Shown here: positions 49,289-60,300 of the stretch, one piece after another | Layout of the letters: every line of letters begins with the position of its first letter | How positions within the stretch are numbered: position 1 is the stretch's first letter | Origin: Lanius collurio | Taxonomy: Eukaryota; Chordata; Aves; Passeriformes; Laniidae | Direction of reading: 5' to 3' | Assembly (NCBI GenBank): GCA_020086605.1 | Contig: JACBWW010000015.1 | Location: forward strand, 10,823,511-10,887,510 | DNA length: 64,000 nt | Translations under genes and position numbers: made by a program | Notes under the pieces: model-generated | The model's input: only the letters and a program-made list of their open reading frames with translations | Told to the model about the DNA's origin: nothing | Databases searched by the model: none

Positions 49289-49927
49289 TGTCATGATTTA
49301 AACCCAGCTGGAGATGAAACACACACAGCCACTCATTCAAACCCTACTCTCTTTCCCACATTCTGGTGGAATGGGGAGGAGAATCAGGGCAAAACTTTTA
49401 AGTTGAGATAAGAATAGATTAATAATTGAAAATAATGTAAAATACAGTAATAATGGTAAAGAATAAGGATAATAAAAAGAATAAAAGAAATCCAAATGAT
49501 GCACAGTGTAATTGCTCACCACCCTCTGACTGATGCTAGACCCTCTCTTCCTGAATCCAGAGTGGCTGCTCCTTCTGAGTAACTCTCCTGGTTTCTATAA
49601 CAGGTATGACATTCTGTGGTGTGCAATATCCTGTTGTTCAGTTCAGGTAATCTGTCCCAGCAAAGCACCCTCCCAGATGTTTTTTTCAGGGGGGTTGGGT
49701 TTTTTATTGGTTGGTTTCTTGGGTTTTCTTGAGGTTTTTTTGGTTTTTTGTTTGCCTCCTCACTGGCAGAGCATGAGACAAAGAAAAAAATTCTTTGATT
49801 TAAGATAAACATGATTTATCAAAAAAAGCAGAACACAGTGTTACCAACATGATTCTCATTCTGAATCCAAAACACAGCACTGCAACAACTACTAAGAAGA
49901 AATTAACCCTACCTTAATTGAAAGCAG
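49289..49927 (+). mobile_element. Solo LTR of the avian ERVL type
   Basis: It begins TGTCATGATTTAAACCCAGC, the hallmark start of a very common bird ERVL LTR (TGTCATGGTTTAACCCCAGC). It continues with GGTGGAATGGGGAGGAGAAT and GTTGAGATAAGAATAG, and finishes with the matching 3' part (ATCCAAAACACAGCACTGCA, CAACTACTAAGAAGAAATTA, ACCCTACC). The right end near 49927 and the 5-bp duplication expected of ERVL could not be fixed. It is strongly diverged, and the middle (49679-49757) is replaced by a G/T-rich low-complexity run. Confidence 0.82.
49679..49757 (+). repeat. G/T-rich low-complexity run inside the ERVL LTR
   Basis: About 80 bases made almost only of T and G (TTTTTTCAGGGGGGTTGGG, TTGGTTTCTTGGGTTTTCTT and so on). 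It sits where the family normally has a unique sequence, so it is an expansion or replacement within the element. Confidence 0.7.
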
Positions 49928-51490
49928 ATCACTCCTTTTTCAGCATTTCAGGCTGTACAAAAAAAAGAAGCCAAAATTTGTACAGGTGGTACAGATGGTT
50001 TCACCTTGCACTTGAAAAGAGTACATGATCAAAGGGAAAGGATTAATCTGTAGAGAGTTTTGTGTGCTATCAGTTGCTGGTGTTGTTAGCCACACACAGA
50101 GAACTTCTACAGTGATCAGCAATGAAATTTTTTTCTGTACCTTCTTTTCTGGCCCTTCCATATCATAGAGAAACCTGCTGGGTTCTCATCCCCAATCATA
50201 ATCAAATTTGAGCCACAGTTTCCCCACTGTGCTTTATCTGCAATTTTATGTTGGCTCTGTATTAACTTTGCACATCATCTCATGTGGTCTCATCAGAACT
50301 TTGGACAATATTGAGACTTAGATTTGCTTACTGACCACATTCAGCTCCAGACTACAAATCACCTCTGAAAATGCCAAACTCTTCTCTCCACAGTGCATAC
50401 ATATACCCAAGCACAAATCACTTACACATTCATCATGCTGATACAGGATCTCTTAAATTTAAAAATAATAATAATAATAAAAAAAGAAATTACAACACTG
50501 ATTGTTCTTTGACTTACAGAGCTGTAAATAGAAAATAACAATTTTTAATCAATTATGCTACAAAATTATAAACTGACCTACAAGAACAGAAAGTAAAAAA
50601 GCACCCACATGTTCTCTCCTACATATGTTAACAAAAGACTGGCAAATGCCAAATCCTTATATAGGGTTTAAGGCAAATAACACTTTTATTACCAATTACA
50701 AAGTGTTATTCAAGACTGCTGACGTACTAGCCCAAATGAGAGACTTATCAGTTTTTTATGGCTTCATTACAGTGAGGAAAAGTATTAAAATTATTATCTC
50801 CTTACAGATGATCATGTTACATCCAGGTCTCCTAGGGATGCATTAATACTGGGGTAAAAACCATATATAAGCTTCTTGATAATTTCCTGATATCAAAATT
50901 CCTGCTAGAACAGCCAGACAAGCACAATGGGATGCTCTAAGATCCTCAAAATTTTTCATTCATCTTTCCTGGTTCTCTCTAGAATTTGAAGATGTACTAG
51001 CATTTTCAGATACACAGTGGCATTGTGTCTCTCACTCCAGGCATTGACACAAACATGACAGAGGTTTTTGTCAAATCCTTTTTTCCCTATGAAATGGACA
51101 AGAAGAAGTGATAGAAGTTCAGAAAGTATCTGACATTTATGCACATGGAGAGATTTTTTTGTGTGATTTCTTATTTGTATTTCTTTTATTTATAGTGCTG
51201 TAGAAACTGAAGATAACTTCCAAAAAAAATAGAAGAGGAAAAGGACAATATTCACACTTCAAAAATATTAGCAAGCAAGCAAAAGTGCCAATTAAACACA
51301 TTTGTTTTAAAAATTATTTATTTTTTACAAAGAATTAGACTAATTTTTAAGAACTGCTTTCATAATAAATAGGTAGCTTTTTGTTCCTTATTTTAGTCAC
51401 AGAAATCTGTTCTAAATCTATATTTTGGCTCATTTTGATCTATATTTGCAGAGCAATTAGTGACTCGTGGTGCTCTGAAGGGGCTTGCTC
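49928..51490. other. AT-rich unique DNA, no gene seen
   Basis: It includes an AAT microsatellite (about 50462-50480). No domain-bearing frame. Confidence 0.5.
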
Positions 51491-51491
51491 A

Positions 51492-51566
51492 GAAACTGCA
51501 GGTTATCATGCAGTTTCGTCTGAAAAAAAAAAAAAAACGTTCATCCAAGACTAACAGACGAAACTG
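51492..51566. repeat. Three-armed inverted repeat with two alternative hairpins
   Basis: GAAACTGCA (51492-51500) pairs perfectly with TGCAGTTTC (51509-51517) across an 8-base loop. CAGTTTCGTCTG (51511-51522) pairs perfectly with CAGACGAAACTG (51555-51566) across 32 bases that start with a poly-A run. The middle arm can pair with only one side at a time. Confidence 0.85.
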
Positions 51567-54500
51567 AGAACTCAGACTTGTGGTCATTTCTGATGGAAAA
51601 ACATGAATGAAGACCAAAGGAGTAAATTTGTTTCTCCTTTAGAAAATGAAAATGTCTTTTTACCTTGTAAGGGAGTACAGAGAATTATTTCCCTCATTAT
51701 CTTTCTGCCAATAAAAACAAGAAAAACATCTTTGTAAGCCTTGCAAATATGAAAGGGAAATGTAAATTGTTGCTACAGAGGAGCTGAACACCCATATAAA
51801 GTTGGTGTGATACCAATCCCTAGGAGGGCTTTGATACTATACCACTTGTACAAAATCAACAATCTCTTCCAACACAGCTATCCTGGAGGGAAGGGAAAAC
51901 CTTAAATGCTTAAATGAGAAGTCTTTAAAAGGCATAAAAAAATCACAGCATGCTTACAATTTGCAAATCCAATTGTTTTCACACCTCTTAAAAACAAAAC
52001 TCTGCAGTACCCAGACTGGTGAAATGAAAGCAAAGCAAATGGCAAATGCAGAGGTCAAGAGGGTAATGACTTCATTTGAACTATTTGGTGAACAGATCAA
52101 TAAGTCAGTGAATCAATATTGGGGGGCTTTTTAATTATAAATTACATCCAAGCTGAATAACAAAATGAAAATTGACATAAGAATGAAAAACTATGTCTGA
52201 GCTGACATAGTCAGGAAAGCAAAAAGACAGACCAAAACTGTTTGAACTTTCAAAAGCAAATATGACAAGTTATATATTATTAAGTGCATTAATGATCTAT
52301 CTGTCATTCTATCACCCCTCAGCAGGGTCTGTAAATCTTTATTTGACATACTGAATAATGACTTAAGACATTCACAGATTTTACTGTTGTTCTTATCTTG
52401 TATGGAATGGGAAGAAATATAATCTTCACACAGGAAAGGAAGGACAGAATGCAAGGAAATTATCTGAATTGTCCCAGATTTTACGCAACTGGAAGCAGGG
52501 TCAGTGTTTCCTTTTTTTTTTTTTTTTTTAGTATTTTCCAGCTGAGTTAACGAAGATAAAATATTAGGATCAATAAAGCCTACAACAGAGTTCATAAGAA
52601 ATCTGCTCTCAAGAAACATGAAGTATGCAGAAATGCATGGCAACATTGCACACCCTTGCAGGACATGAAGACCACACAGGATGGAGGTGACATGTGAAAT
52701 GAAAACACATTCTGAAAAATGATAAAAACCAGCACTGCAGCCTGCTCACACATACTCATACCTTCTGGGGGAAAAGGAAGGAAACGTGAAACTGAGAAAT
52801 AGATAGAGCAAAGCAGAAAGGACAAATTCAATTAACCTCTGCCAGAGAAGGCATATTTTCCCTGTTCCTTCATTATAAGTTATATCACCTTCAGTGTATA
52901 TTGTCAGGACTGCATAGGAGATTTTGGAAGGCAAAAGTCAACTCTTGCATCTTATTACCATCCCCAAAGCAGAAAGTCAATAGAGTTTACAATAATGGCA
53001 GAAATAGAGGCAAACGATATGATGCAGAGTCTTGACCTGTAAAACAATTAAATGGGTTTTTTTTACTTCATATTTAACTCTTGACATATATTTCATATTG
53101 CTCTGTCATTCAGCAAAAAAGTGTAACCAGATTTCACTATATCTGGAGTATGGTCAAATGGAAGCAAAGTGTAGACGTGAAAATTACATTCAGCAGCCGA
53201 AATAACGCAACAGAAGTATTACAGATAAATCATCTTCCTCAGCTGGAGGTTTGTTATTTCCTATGAGATGAGTAATTACAAAGTCTAACAGCAACAGGCA
53301 CCCTTAATCTCTGAAAATGTGTCAACACTGTAAAATATAAGCACAGTCAGAAACATTTTCTGAGCACATTAAATTCATTAAATTCATTGTATTTTATTAG
53401 ATGTAAAGTCAGTGTATCAATCTATGAACTACGGTCAAAAGAATGAATTCATTTTGCAATCGTGCAAGTTTTGGTTTCATGCTGAGGTGTAATAATAGGG
53501 ATTATAAAAAACTTTGAGATCCAGAAGTTATGTTTATAAATAAAATCACGTGTCAGGCTTAGAGACTGTTCAAAGTTCTCTTATTCAGTTCACTATCCTT
53601 CAGATTACATATGGATTATATCCCATCAGATATTGTGTCATAGAATGTGGCTATACTATTTAAATTTTATATAAAATTTTAAAAGGACAAACAAAGAAAA
53701 CAAAACAAAATAAAACAAACCAACACTACTGAGCAATCACTGCCAGAACTCTGACGGGAGGCAAATGTCCCTGCTCTGGAAGTACAGCACCATTTCAGTG
53801 CATGGCACCAGCAGCAGATCAGGTACCCTGCCACAGAGCATTTTGTTAATTTAGGTGGAGACAAAACTCATAGAGCTGGCTTGAAGCACAAAACCCCAGC
53901 TAGCTGGGAGGATCTCTGCACTGTGCTACTAGGAAGCCCAATGTCTCCTGAAGATCAGCTACTCGCCTGTAGTTGTTGCTCTCACAATTTCTTTGGAGTT
54001 TGAGGAGGGCTCAGGATATTTTGAAGGTTTCATCCAAGTGGCTTGGAGGCAGAGACTATCTCCATATCCACTAACACAGGCTCCTGAATATAAGGGAATT
54101 TCCTGAAAAACAGGGAGTGGGTTTATTAGGCACAACTCTTCACTTCTGAAGGCATCACATCTTACAGTGAACTTGCAAGGCTGTGGCACGAAGAGTTTGC
54201 ATCCTGGGATTATTTACTTATTTTATTATCATGTGGGCCATGGCAGAAGAAGAAAGGCTACATTATCTCTGTGTATACTATGCTAGTGATATGACCACTA
54301 TTAGACCATTCTATCCAGGCATGTCCTTCACATTTTAGAAATATCAATAAATTGGAAACAAAAAAAAAAAAATCACAACACCCATGAACATTCAAAGAAT
54401 CATAATCTTTGAGTTATAGAGAAGTTAAGAAGTGAATTCAATGCAGTACATTGCAAAGAAACATACCACCTGGATATAAAAGACAAAGAAAGCGGGTTTT

Positions 54501-56611
54501 TTAATCTATCTCCTCTGTTTCTCAAATTAAGATATAATGAAATGTGTACAAGTTTTAGACTCAATTAATAGGATAAAATAGAATAAATTAAATATAAAAA
54601 TTTTTGCCATCTTTATAACAGAGAGTAAAATTAGTCATTTGTATGACTTACCAAGTATTGTTCATGAATAAAAATAAGAGATGGAAGGCTTGAGGTATTT
54701 TTCTAGGAGCAATGACTACTGAGCACTGTGCATCTTCTAGTCAGATATCATTCATAGAAGTTCTCTAGCTTCTGCAGCAAAGGAAGTCAGAACAAGATGA
54801 TCATGGTGGTTCTGACATCTCACCTCAAAATTCATGAACTGAAACACCTAAAAGGTGATAAAGAAACATTTTGCTGAGGTCTCCAGAATGATATGCAAAT
54901 ACATACCACAATAAAATACAATCCTGTAATTTTCTGTTATTTTTCCAAAATGCCTTGTAAATTATACACTTACAAAGTAATAGAGGTTCTGTACCTGTGC
55001 TTCAGAGTACTAGAGTTTTATATTAGAAATTTCAGTAAAAAGAATCACACAAACTAGCAGCAATTCTCATCTCCTATTTTTCTATCCATGAGAAAGCAGC
55101 CAAATTGAAGTCAGTCCAATTTATCTTACTTGGAAGTAACTTGTGAATTTCTCTCTGTGAGAAATGTTCCAGTGTTTTTATTTATGGAGGCTCTCTGGCT
55201 TTGAGCACATGACTAATACATTCCTTATCTGCCTACAAGAAAACTTATATAAAGGTGATTCTAATATAGTTAGACAGATACGTTTGCAGTATTATCATTA
55301 TTATTATTATTTCAAAAGCTGACATCTCAAAAAAAGCTCATTTTGGAGCATTCCTGAAGTACTTTCTCAAGCAATGACATTCAAATGGTCTCTGACATTT
55401 CTGAAGACAGTTTTTTTAATGAAAAGTGGCAAAACTCCTTCCTTTGGTATGCAGCTACAATCAAGGATATTTACTCACCATAAAACACATCAAAATAATG
55501 GATGGCATTCTCAGTATAGAAAATTAATTTAAACAAGTCCAGTGGAAACACGTAATTTTTTGCAGAGAAAAGTTTCTTTGTAGTGGTTCAGTTTATTTAT
55601 TGCCTCTTTGGAAAACCATACTACACAATGGATTTGGACTCCTTTATTTTACCAGCACATGCCTTTTAAATAAAACTAGATTCCAATACTTCCAGTAGTA
55701 ATTTTGCTTCTCTCAACCTGTGTGGAAAAACAAAAAAAAAAATCCATTTTGACTTCCAGTTGGCCTGTTAGTTAGTTAATTAGTGCAGCTTATTACAAAA
55801 TCAATAACAACATGCCTTTGCTGATAATTTTCCCATTTACAAATGTGAATATACAGGGCTTCCAACTACTTCATTATTGAATTTATTTCTTGGAAAGATT
55901 CTTCAGTGAGTAATGCATTAGGCTGGCCTGAATTCTCTCCACATACATAGAACACAAATAAAAGTGAGAATGCAGGACGATTGCTTGCTACATTTCTAAT
56001 TCTACAAAGTCTGTTTAGTTACCAGACTTTTCTTTGATGTATTAAACATCAATAAAATCCAGTATTAAAAACCCACACATTTTTCTTTCTTCTTCAATAC
56101 AATGCCCTCCAACAATAGGAAAAAAAAAGAGCAAAATCATTGCCTCACTCTAATTCATGTAATACCAGCATTATCAATTTTGTGTGCTTCTGAGCTCAAT
56201 AACATTAGAAGCACAGCTATCTCTGGTACTGTAAAACACAAAGGGGAACATTTCTGGTCAGACAAAAGTCCTTTTAGTATTTAAAAGCAACATAGTAATT
56301 GTAGCCAAACTAAGTTGCCAGCATATGGGACATGTATATTCTAAATTTAATTTTGTCTCACAGTGTTGAAACATTATTTCTCTTTTTCACGACTCTGACA
56401 GGTTTCCTAACCCCTGGCACTCCCTCTTTGACTTCTTTACTGGAAATAGAAAACCTACAACAGATGTAGTTTAGGCCAGATTACAAGACTGATCCCTCAA
56501 GGTTTGCTAGGAGCTTAAATTATTCTAGTTTGTGATGATATTGGGTAGAACACCAATCTTCAGTGATACTTAGAAGGAAGTAAGCAGTAGGATTTGTACT
56601 TGTTCACAGTA
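51567..56611. other. AT-rich unique DNA, no gene seen
   Basis: It contains a 19-base T run (about 52512-52530), an A run (about 54360-54373), an ATT microsatellite (about 55297-55311) and an A/C-rich simple stretch (53690-53722). The 151-codon minus-strand frame at 52191-52646 contains a poly-Lys run made by the T run and has no domain. Confidence 0.5.
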
Positions 56612-56617
56612 TTCCAC
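56612..56617. repeat. Left target-site duplication TTCCAC
   Basis: The same six bases recur at 56910-56915, just after the solo LTR. Confidence 0.93.
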
Positions 56618-56909
56618 TGTCGCTGTAGGACACGAGAGCAATACGCGTGATCACAGCAGCAGAAGGTGAGCAAAAGAAGGAAGTTTATTTTCTGACTCCA
56701 CTATTTATAGTTTTACAAAAGTGACAGTGGATTGGAGAGTGAAGAGGCCACCTCTCCAATGACACTGGACAGGTTACCAGTCCATCAGCTTTCCTCCACC
56801 TCTATGAAGGAATGCAAAACAACTGAGTGTTTACAGAACAGAGTGGGAAAGCGTGCAACTAGAATGAAAACATCAGAAGGCTAAAAGATTTCTAAAAAAC
56901 AGGGCGACA
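56618..56909 (-). mobile_element. Solo LTR of a class II (ERVK-like) endogenous retrovirus
   Basis: 292 bases with perfect 6-bp inverted ends, TGTCGC at 56618 and GCGACA at 56909, and exact 6-bp duplications TTCCAC outside. On the minus strand it has a TATA-like word (AACTATAAATAGTGG, about 56697-56711) followed about 15 bases later by AGAAAATAAACTTCC as polyadenylation signal, so transcription would run towards lower coordinates. It is probably left by recombination between the two LTRs of a provirus. It is a different family from the LTRs at 46.7-49.2 kb. Confidence 0.93.
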
Positions 56910-56915
56910 TTCCAC
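56910..56915. repeat. Right target-site duplication TTCCAC
   Basis: Exact match to 56612-56617. Confidence 0.93.
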
Positions 56916-57166
56916 TAAATTCCAAAAATATAAAATACAAAAAGTACAAAACTACAAGCTCTGCAGAAATTCAACTTCCTTCATTTTGGATCTTCGCTAA
57001 GTTACAAAGTGTTTCTAAGCATTGTGGATCTAAATAAGCTTTTTATGTGGCCAATTAACAGCTTCTCATACTTATATTAGATGAGTTTTGATGGCTTAGG
57101 TATTAAAAAATTATGTTAATGTATTGTGAACACTGACCAATATAATTATCTGCCTAGTGATGTATG

Positions 57167-57295
57167 CTAGCTCTCCCTGGTAGCTGGAAGTCTGTGTGAG
57201 TGGTTACGTGCCTTGATGATCTGTTCAAGCTCTGTAAAGGAGCGGGCTCCACGCAGTTCGCGCTGTATCCGCTTCTTCCCTATCCTGCTAACAGC
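57167..57295 (-). pseudogene. CpG-rich coding-like fragment of 42 codons, unidentified
   Basis: Read on the minus strand from 57295, 42 codons are open up to TAG at 57169-57167. The product is strongly basic and amphipathic (RIGKKRIQRELRGARSF, then TELEQIIKARNHSHRLP). The underlying DNA is GC- and CpG-rich (GCGCGAACTGCGTGGAGC), unlike everything around it. A TGA lies just upstream in frame. I do not recognise the protein. It may be a relic exon, a captured or retroposed gene piece, or ERV coding sequence near the solo LTR. Confidence 0.35.
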
Positions 57296-57309
57296 TCACG
57301 GCTGACAGT

Positions 57310-60300
57310 TCAAATGTGGAAACACAAATTTCTTCTTTCAGCTGCATGAAATATGCCTCTGGCATCTTTCTTTTGCACTTGTCAGTCATGAAGCTGTACT
57401 ATATAGATTTTGAGAGCACTAGAGCAGCAGTGCTAACACGAGAATTACAAAAATACTAGTATTCAAGGATCTGAAGGGAGGCTTGTTTTCATGAAAAATA
57501 ACTGAGAAAGTGCTTTGCAAATATTCCACAGACTCTATGGGATTATGCCAAGGCTTTGACTGTGCCGGGCCCAACACCTTACTTGGATGATCTCCTTGTT
57601 GCTTTGAAGTTAATGCAAAGACTGACTTCAGAAAAGTTTGATCTGCTTAAACCTGGATTTACCATTATTTCTCTCATCACAGAACAATGCACACATAATT
57701 TCTATGATGAAATTGCCTGGATATTTTCATCATCTCACCACAATAACTTTAAAAAAATAACCACAATAAACCAAATTTTTTAAGTAGTGGCTTTAAAAAA
57801 ACCTTGCTCCACAGCCAGGTGGTCTTCGGGAACAGGCTGAGATTTCCCAAGCTGAACCTCACAAAATTTGATATAAAGTATGTTCCTCAAAGCTCTCATA
57901 CACAGGAGACAATTGGCTATTGAGATGAGACTGCTTATAAAGCCATGTAAAAGGTGTTCCTAGATCACACTTTATGCTGCACTTTCTCTAATTTCAAAAA
58001 TATTTTTATCTGTAAACCAAACAGTCCTATTCTCCATAGAGACCCTTCTGTGTGAAGTTCTAGACAAACCAATGGAGTAGGAATGACAGACTAGATGGAC
58101 TAGATGTTAGTATAAACACTTTCCTCTGAAACAAAGACTTGGTCTAAAACTCTTCTCTGCACATGGGGCTTGGGGATTAAACTGATCTACAGAACTAGCT
58201 TTGCTCCTGCACTTTTTTGCCAATAATGGAAGCTACAAACATCTGACCAACTTCAAGGAACTTATCTCTCTCTTGATAGTGCACAATTTTTCCCCAATAT
58301 TTGAAGAATAATATACTATGATGAAAAAACGCTAGGCAGAGGATAGAATAAAGTTTATGAGAATATATATACTTTTTTTAAAATAGAATAAATTCCTAGC
58401 TCATTGTCTCTGGGTATTCAACACGTTTTCTACAAACAAAACAGTCCAATATCTGTTTGTTCCGCAGTCCTGGTGGGAATGTGAACTATATTTTAAAAAG
58501 CAGATTTGTCTGGACCTTATAGGATATAAGATAAAGTGCTTCCCTCAAGTATACCATGGAGTCCTGCTCTCTGCACTGCAGAACTGGTCTGCTGTCTTCA
58601 TGTATCACTGTGGGTGCAGGTATAAAGTAGCAGACATACAGAAAATAGTGCTCCATCCCTCTGGAGCATAAATTTGTAGTGCTTGTGAAAATCAGGTCAG
58701 TAGAGACAGAGACAAATGCAAGCAACAAAGCAAATAAGAATTAACTCTTTCAGGTAGAAATGCACAGGAGAAAATCATGAGCAAAGGGGGATCATCAAAG
58801 GACGAAGCATAGCTACTTAAGCAGATGACCAGAATGGTTCTCAAAATCATTTCTTTCTGCAGCACTACATGCTGTGTCATAACATGCATTATTAATTTTT
58901 CGAGCAGAGTAAGTCAACAATATTTTCTATGCCATGTCACAGATCAAAGACCTGGATACTGTTCCCATTAAAAATGACAACTGTGATAATGATTTTTGCT
59001 AACATTTCAGTGACCCCAACTACGTTATTTTTTTGTTGGGAGCAAATGCACAGTATTACTGAACCTTACTACATTCTCCTTTTTGCTAGAATGGAAATGG
59101 AATGATAATGTTCTTCCTCTCATGGAAAATAAGGTGAATTTAAAAATCTGTTTATACTGTAAAAGCATGGTAGTATTGTAGTCCATGGAACATCTGCAGA
59201 GCATTTTCAGTTATTTCCATATAATCAAACCTTTATTGTCAGTCCCTACAGTTCTGAATAAATTTTGTGATGCCACTGCTGTTCTACTGCACCATTTGCT
59301 CTTAAAAGTTAATCAAGAAAGAAAGCAAGTTTTGGAGGAATTGAATAAAAACTTCTAGAGTAGACAAGGACAACTGAATTATTTCCACATTTCTTTAGAA
59401 TCTCCCTCGTGCTTAGACTGTTCTGCATGGTGAGTCATGTTGGGATGTAGGTGATGTATTTAACATGCAGCAAAATGAGTTACACAGAGTAACGTGTTCC
59501 TTATTAGAGTAGTAAAGTATACTGCCGTAAGAATTGTGAATTTTGGGGGGAATAATGCACAGGGCAGCCAGACATTCCCACACAGTTGATGCTTTGAAAG
59601 GTTTTCCCCTGCTTGGATCTCTCTCCAGAGCAGTAAGATAAGGTGAGAGAATCTTTACCTTTATCTTTCTCACTGTGCTCTTTTCCAAAGTCTGCTCCTT
59701 TCAGTTCCCTTATGCCTTGTGTGAATATGTGGGACCACAGGGCTTACAATTAATGCCTGAGAATCTCTCACTTTTTTATCAAGTGTATGATTAAAGATGA
59801 AAAGCTGAAACTACCATAGCAGAAAACTTGGCTACTAGGAAATTTTACCCCCTCTGAAGTCAAGTAAGACACTACCCTGCTGGTTGACTGATCTCAGGAG
59901 GTCAAATGAGAGTCTTACAATTAGCTATGAAAATAATTTTATCTGGAAGAGGCATATTAGATATTCTGAAATAAGATCTCTTTAGAGAGTGGCATGCTAT
60001 GAATTTCAAAGACTTCAAAAAGTCTTGATGACTTTTGCTCACAGGGGAGTAAAATATCAAACATATCAATAACTTTGATTTATGTAGTACAGGTGAAATG
60101 ACATATTTTTAGTACCTTGTCTTTAAAAAAAATGTGTCTAGATATGGATTTCATTCATTTGATAATTTCTATTTCATCTTCCCAGTTATTACAAACTTGC
60201 TGGCACAATGGCCTTTTACAAGAAATCAATGACTCAATGACTCTAAATTAATGTCTTTGAAAAACTCTTCAGCATATGGCTTATTTTGTTTGCTCTTGCT

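Noticed and set aside
52191..52646. 151-codon minus-strand frame
   Set aside because: It contains a poly-Lys run created by a T homopolymer and has no family features.
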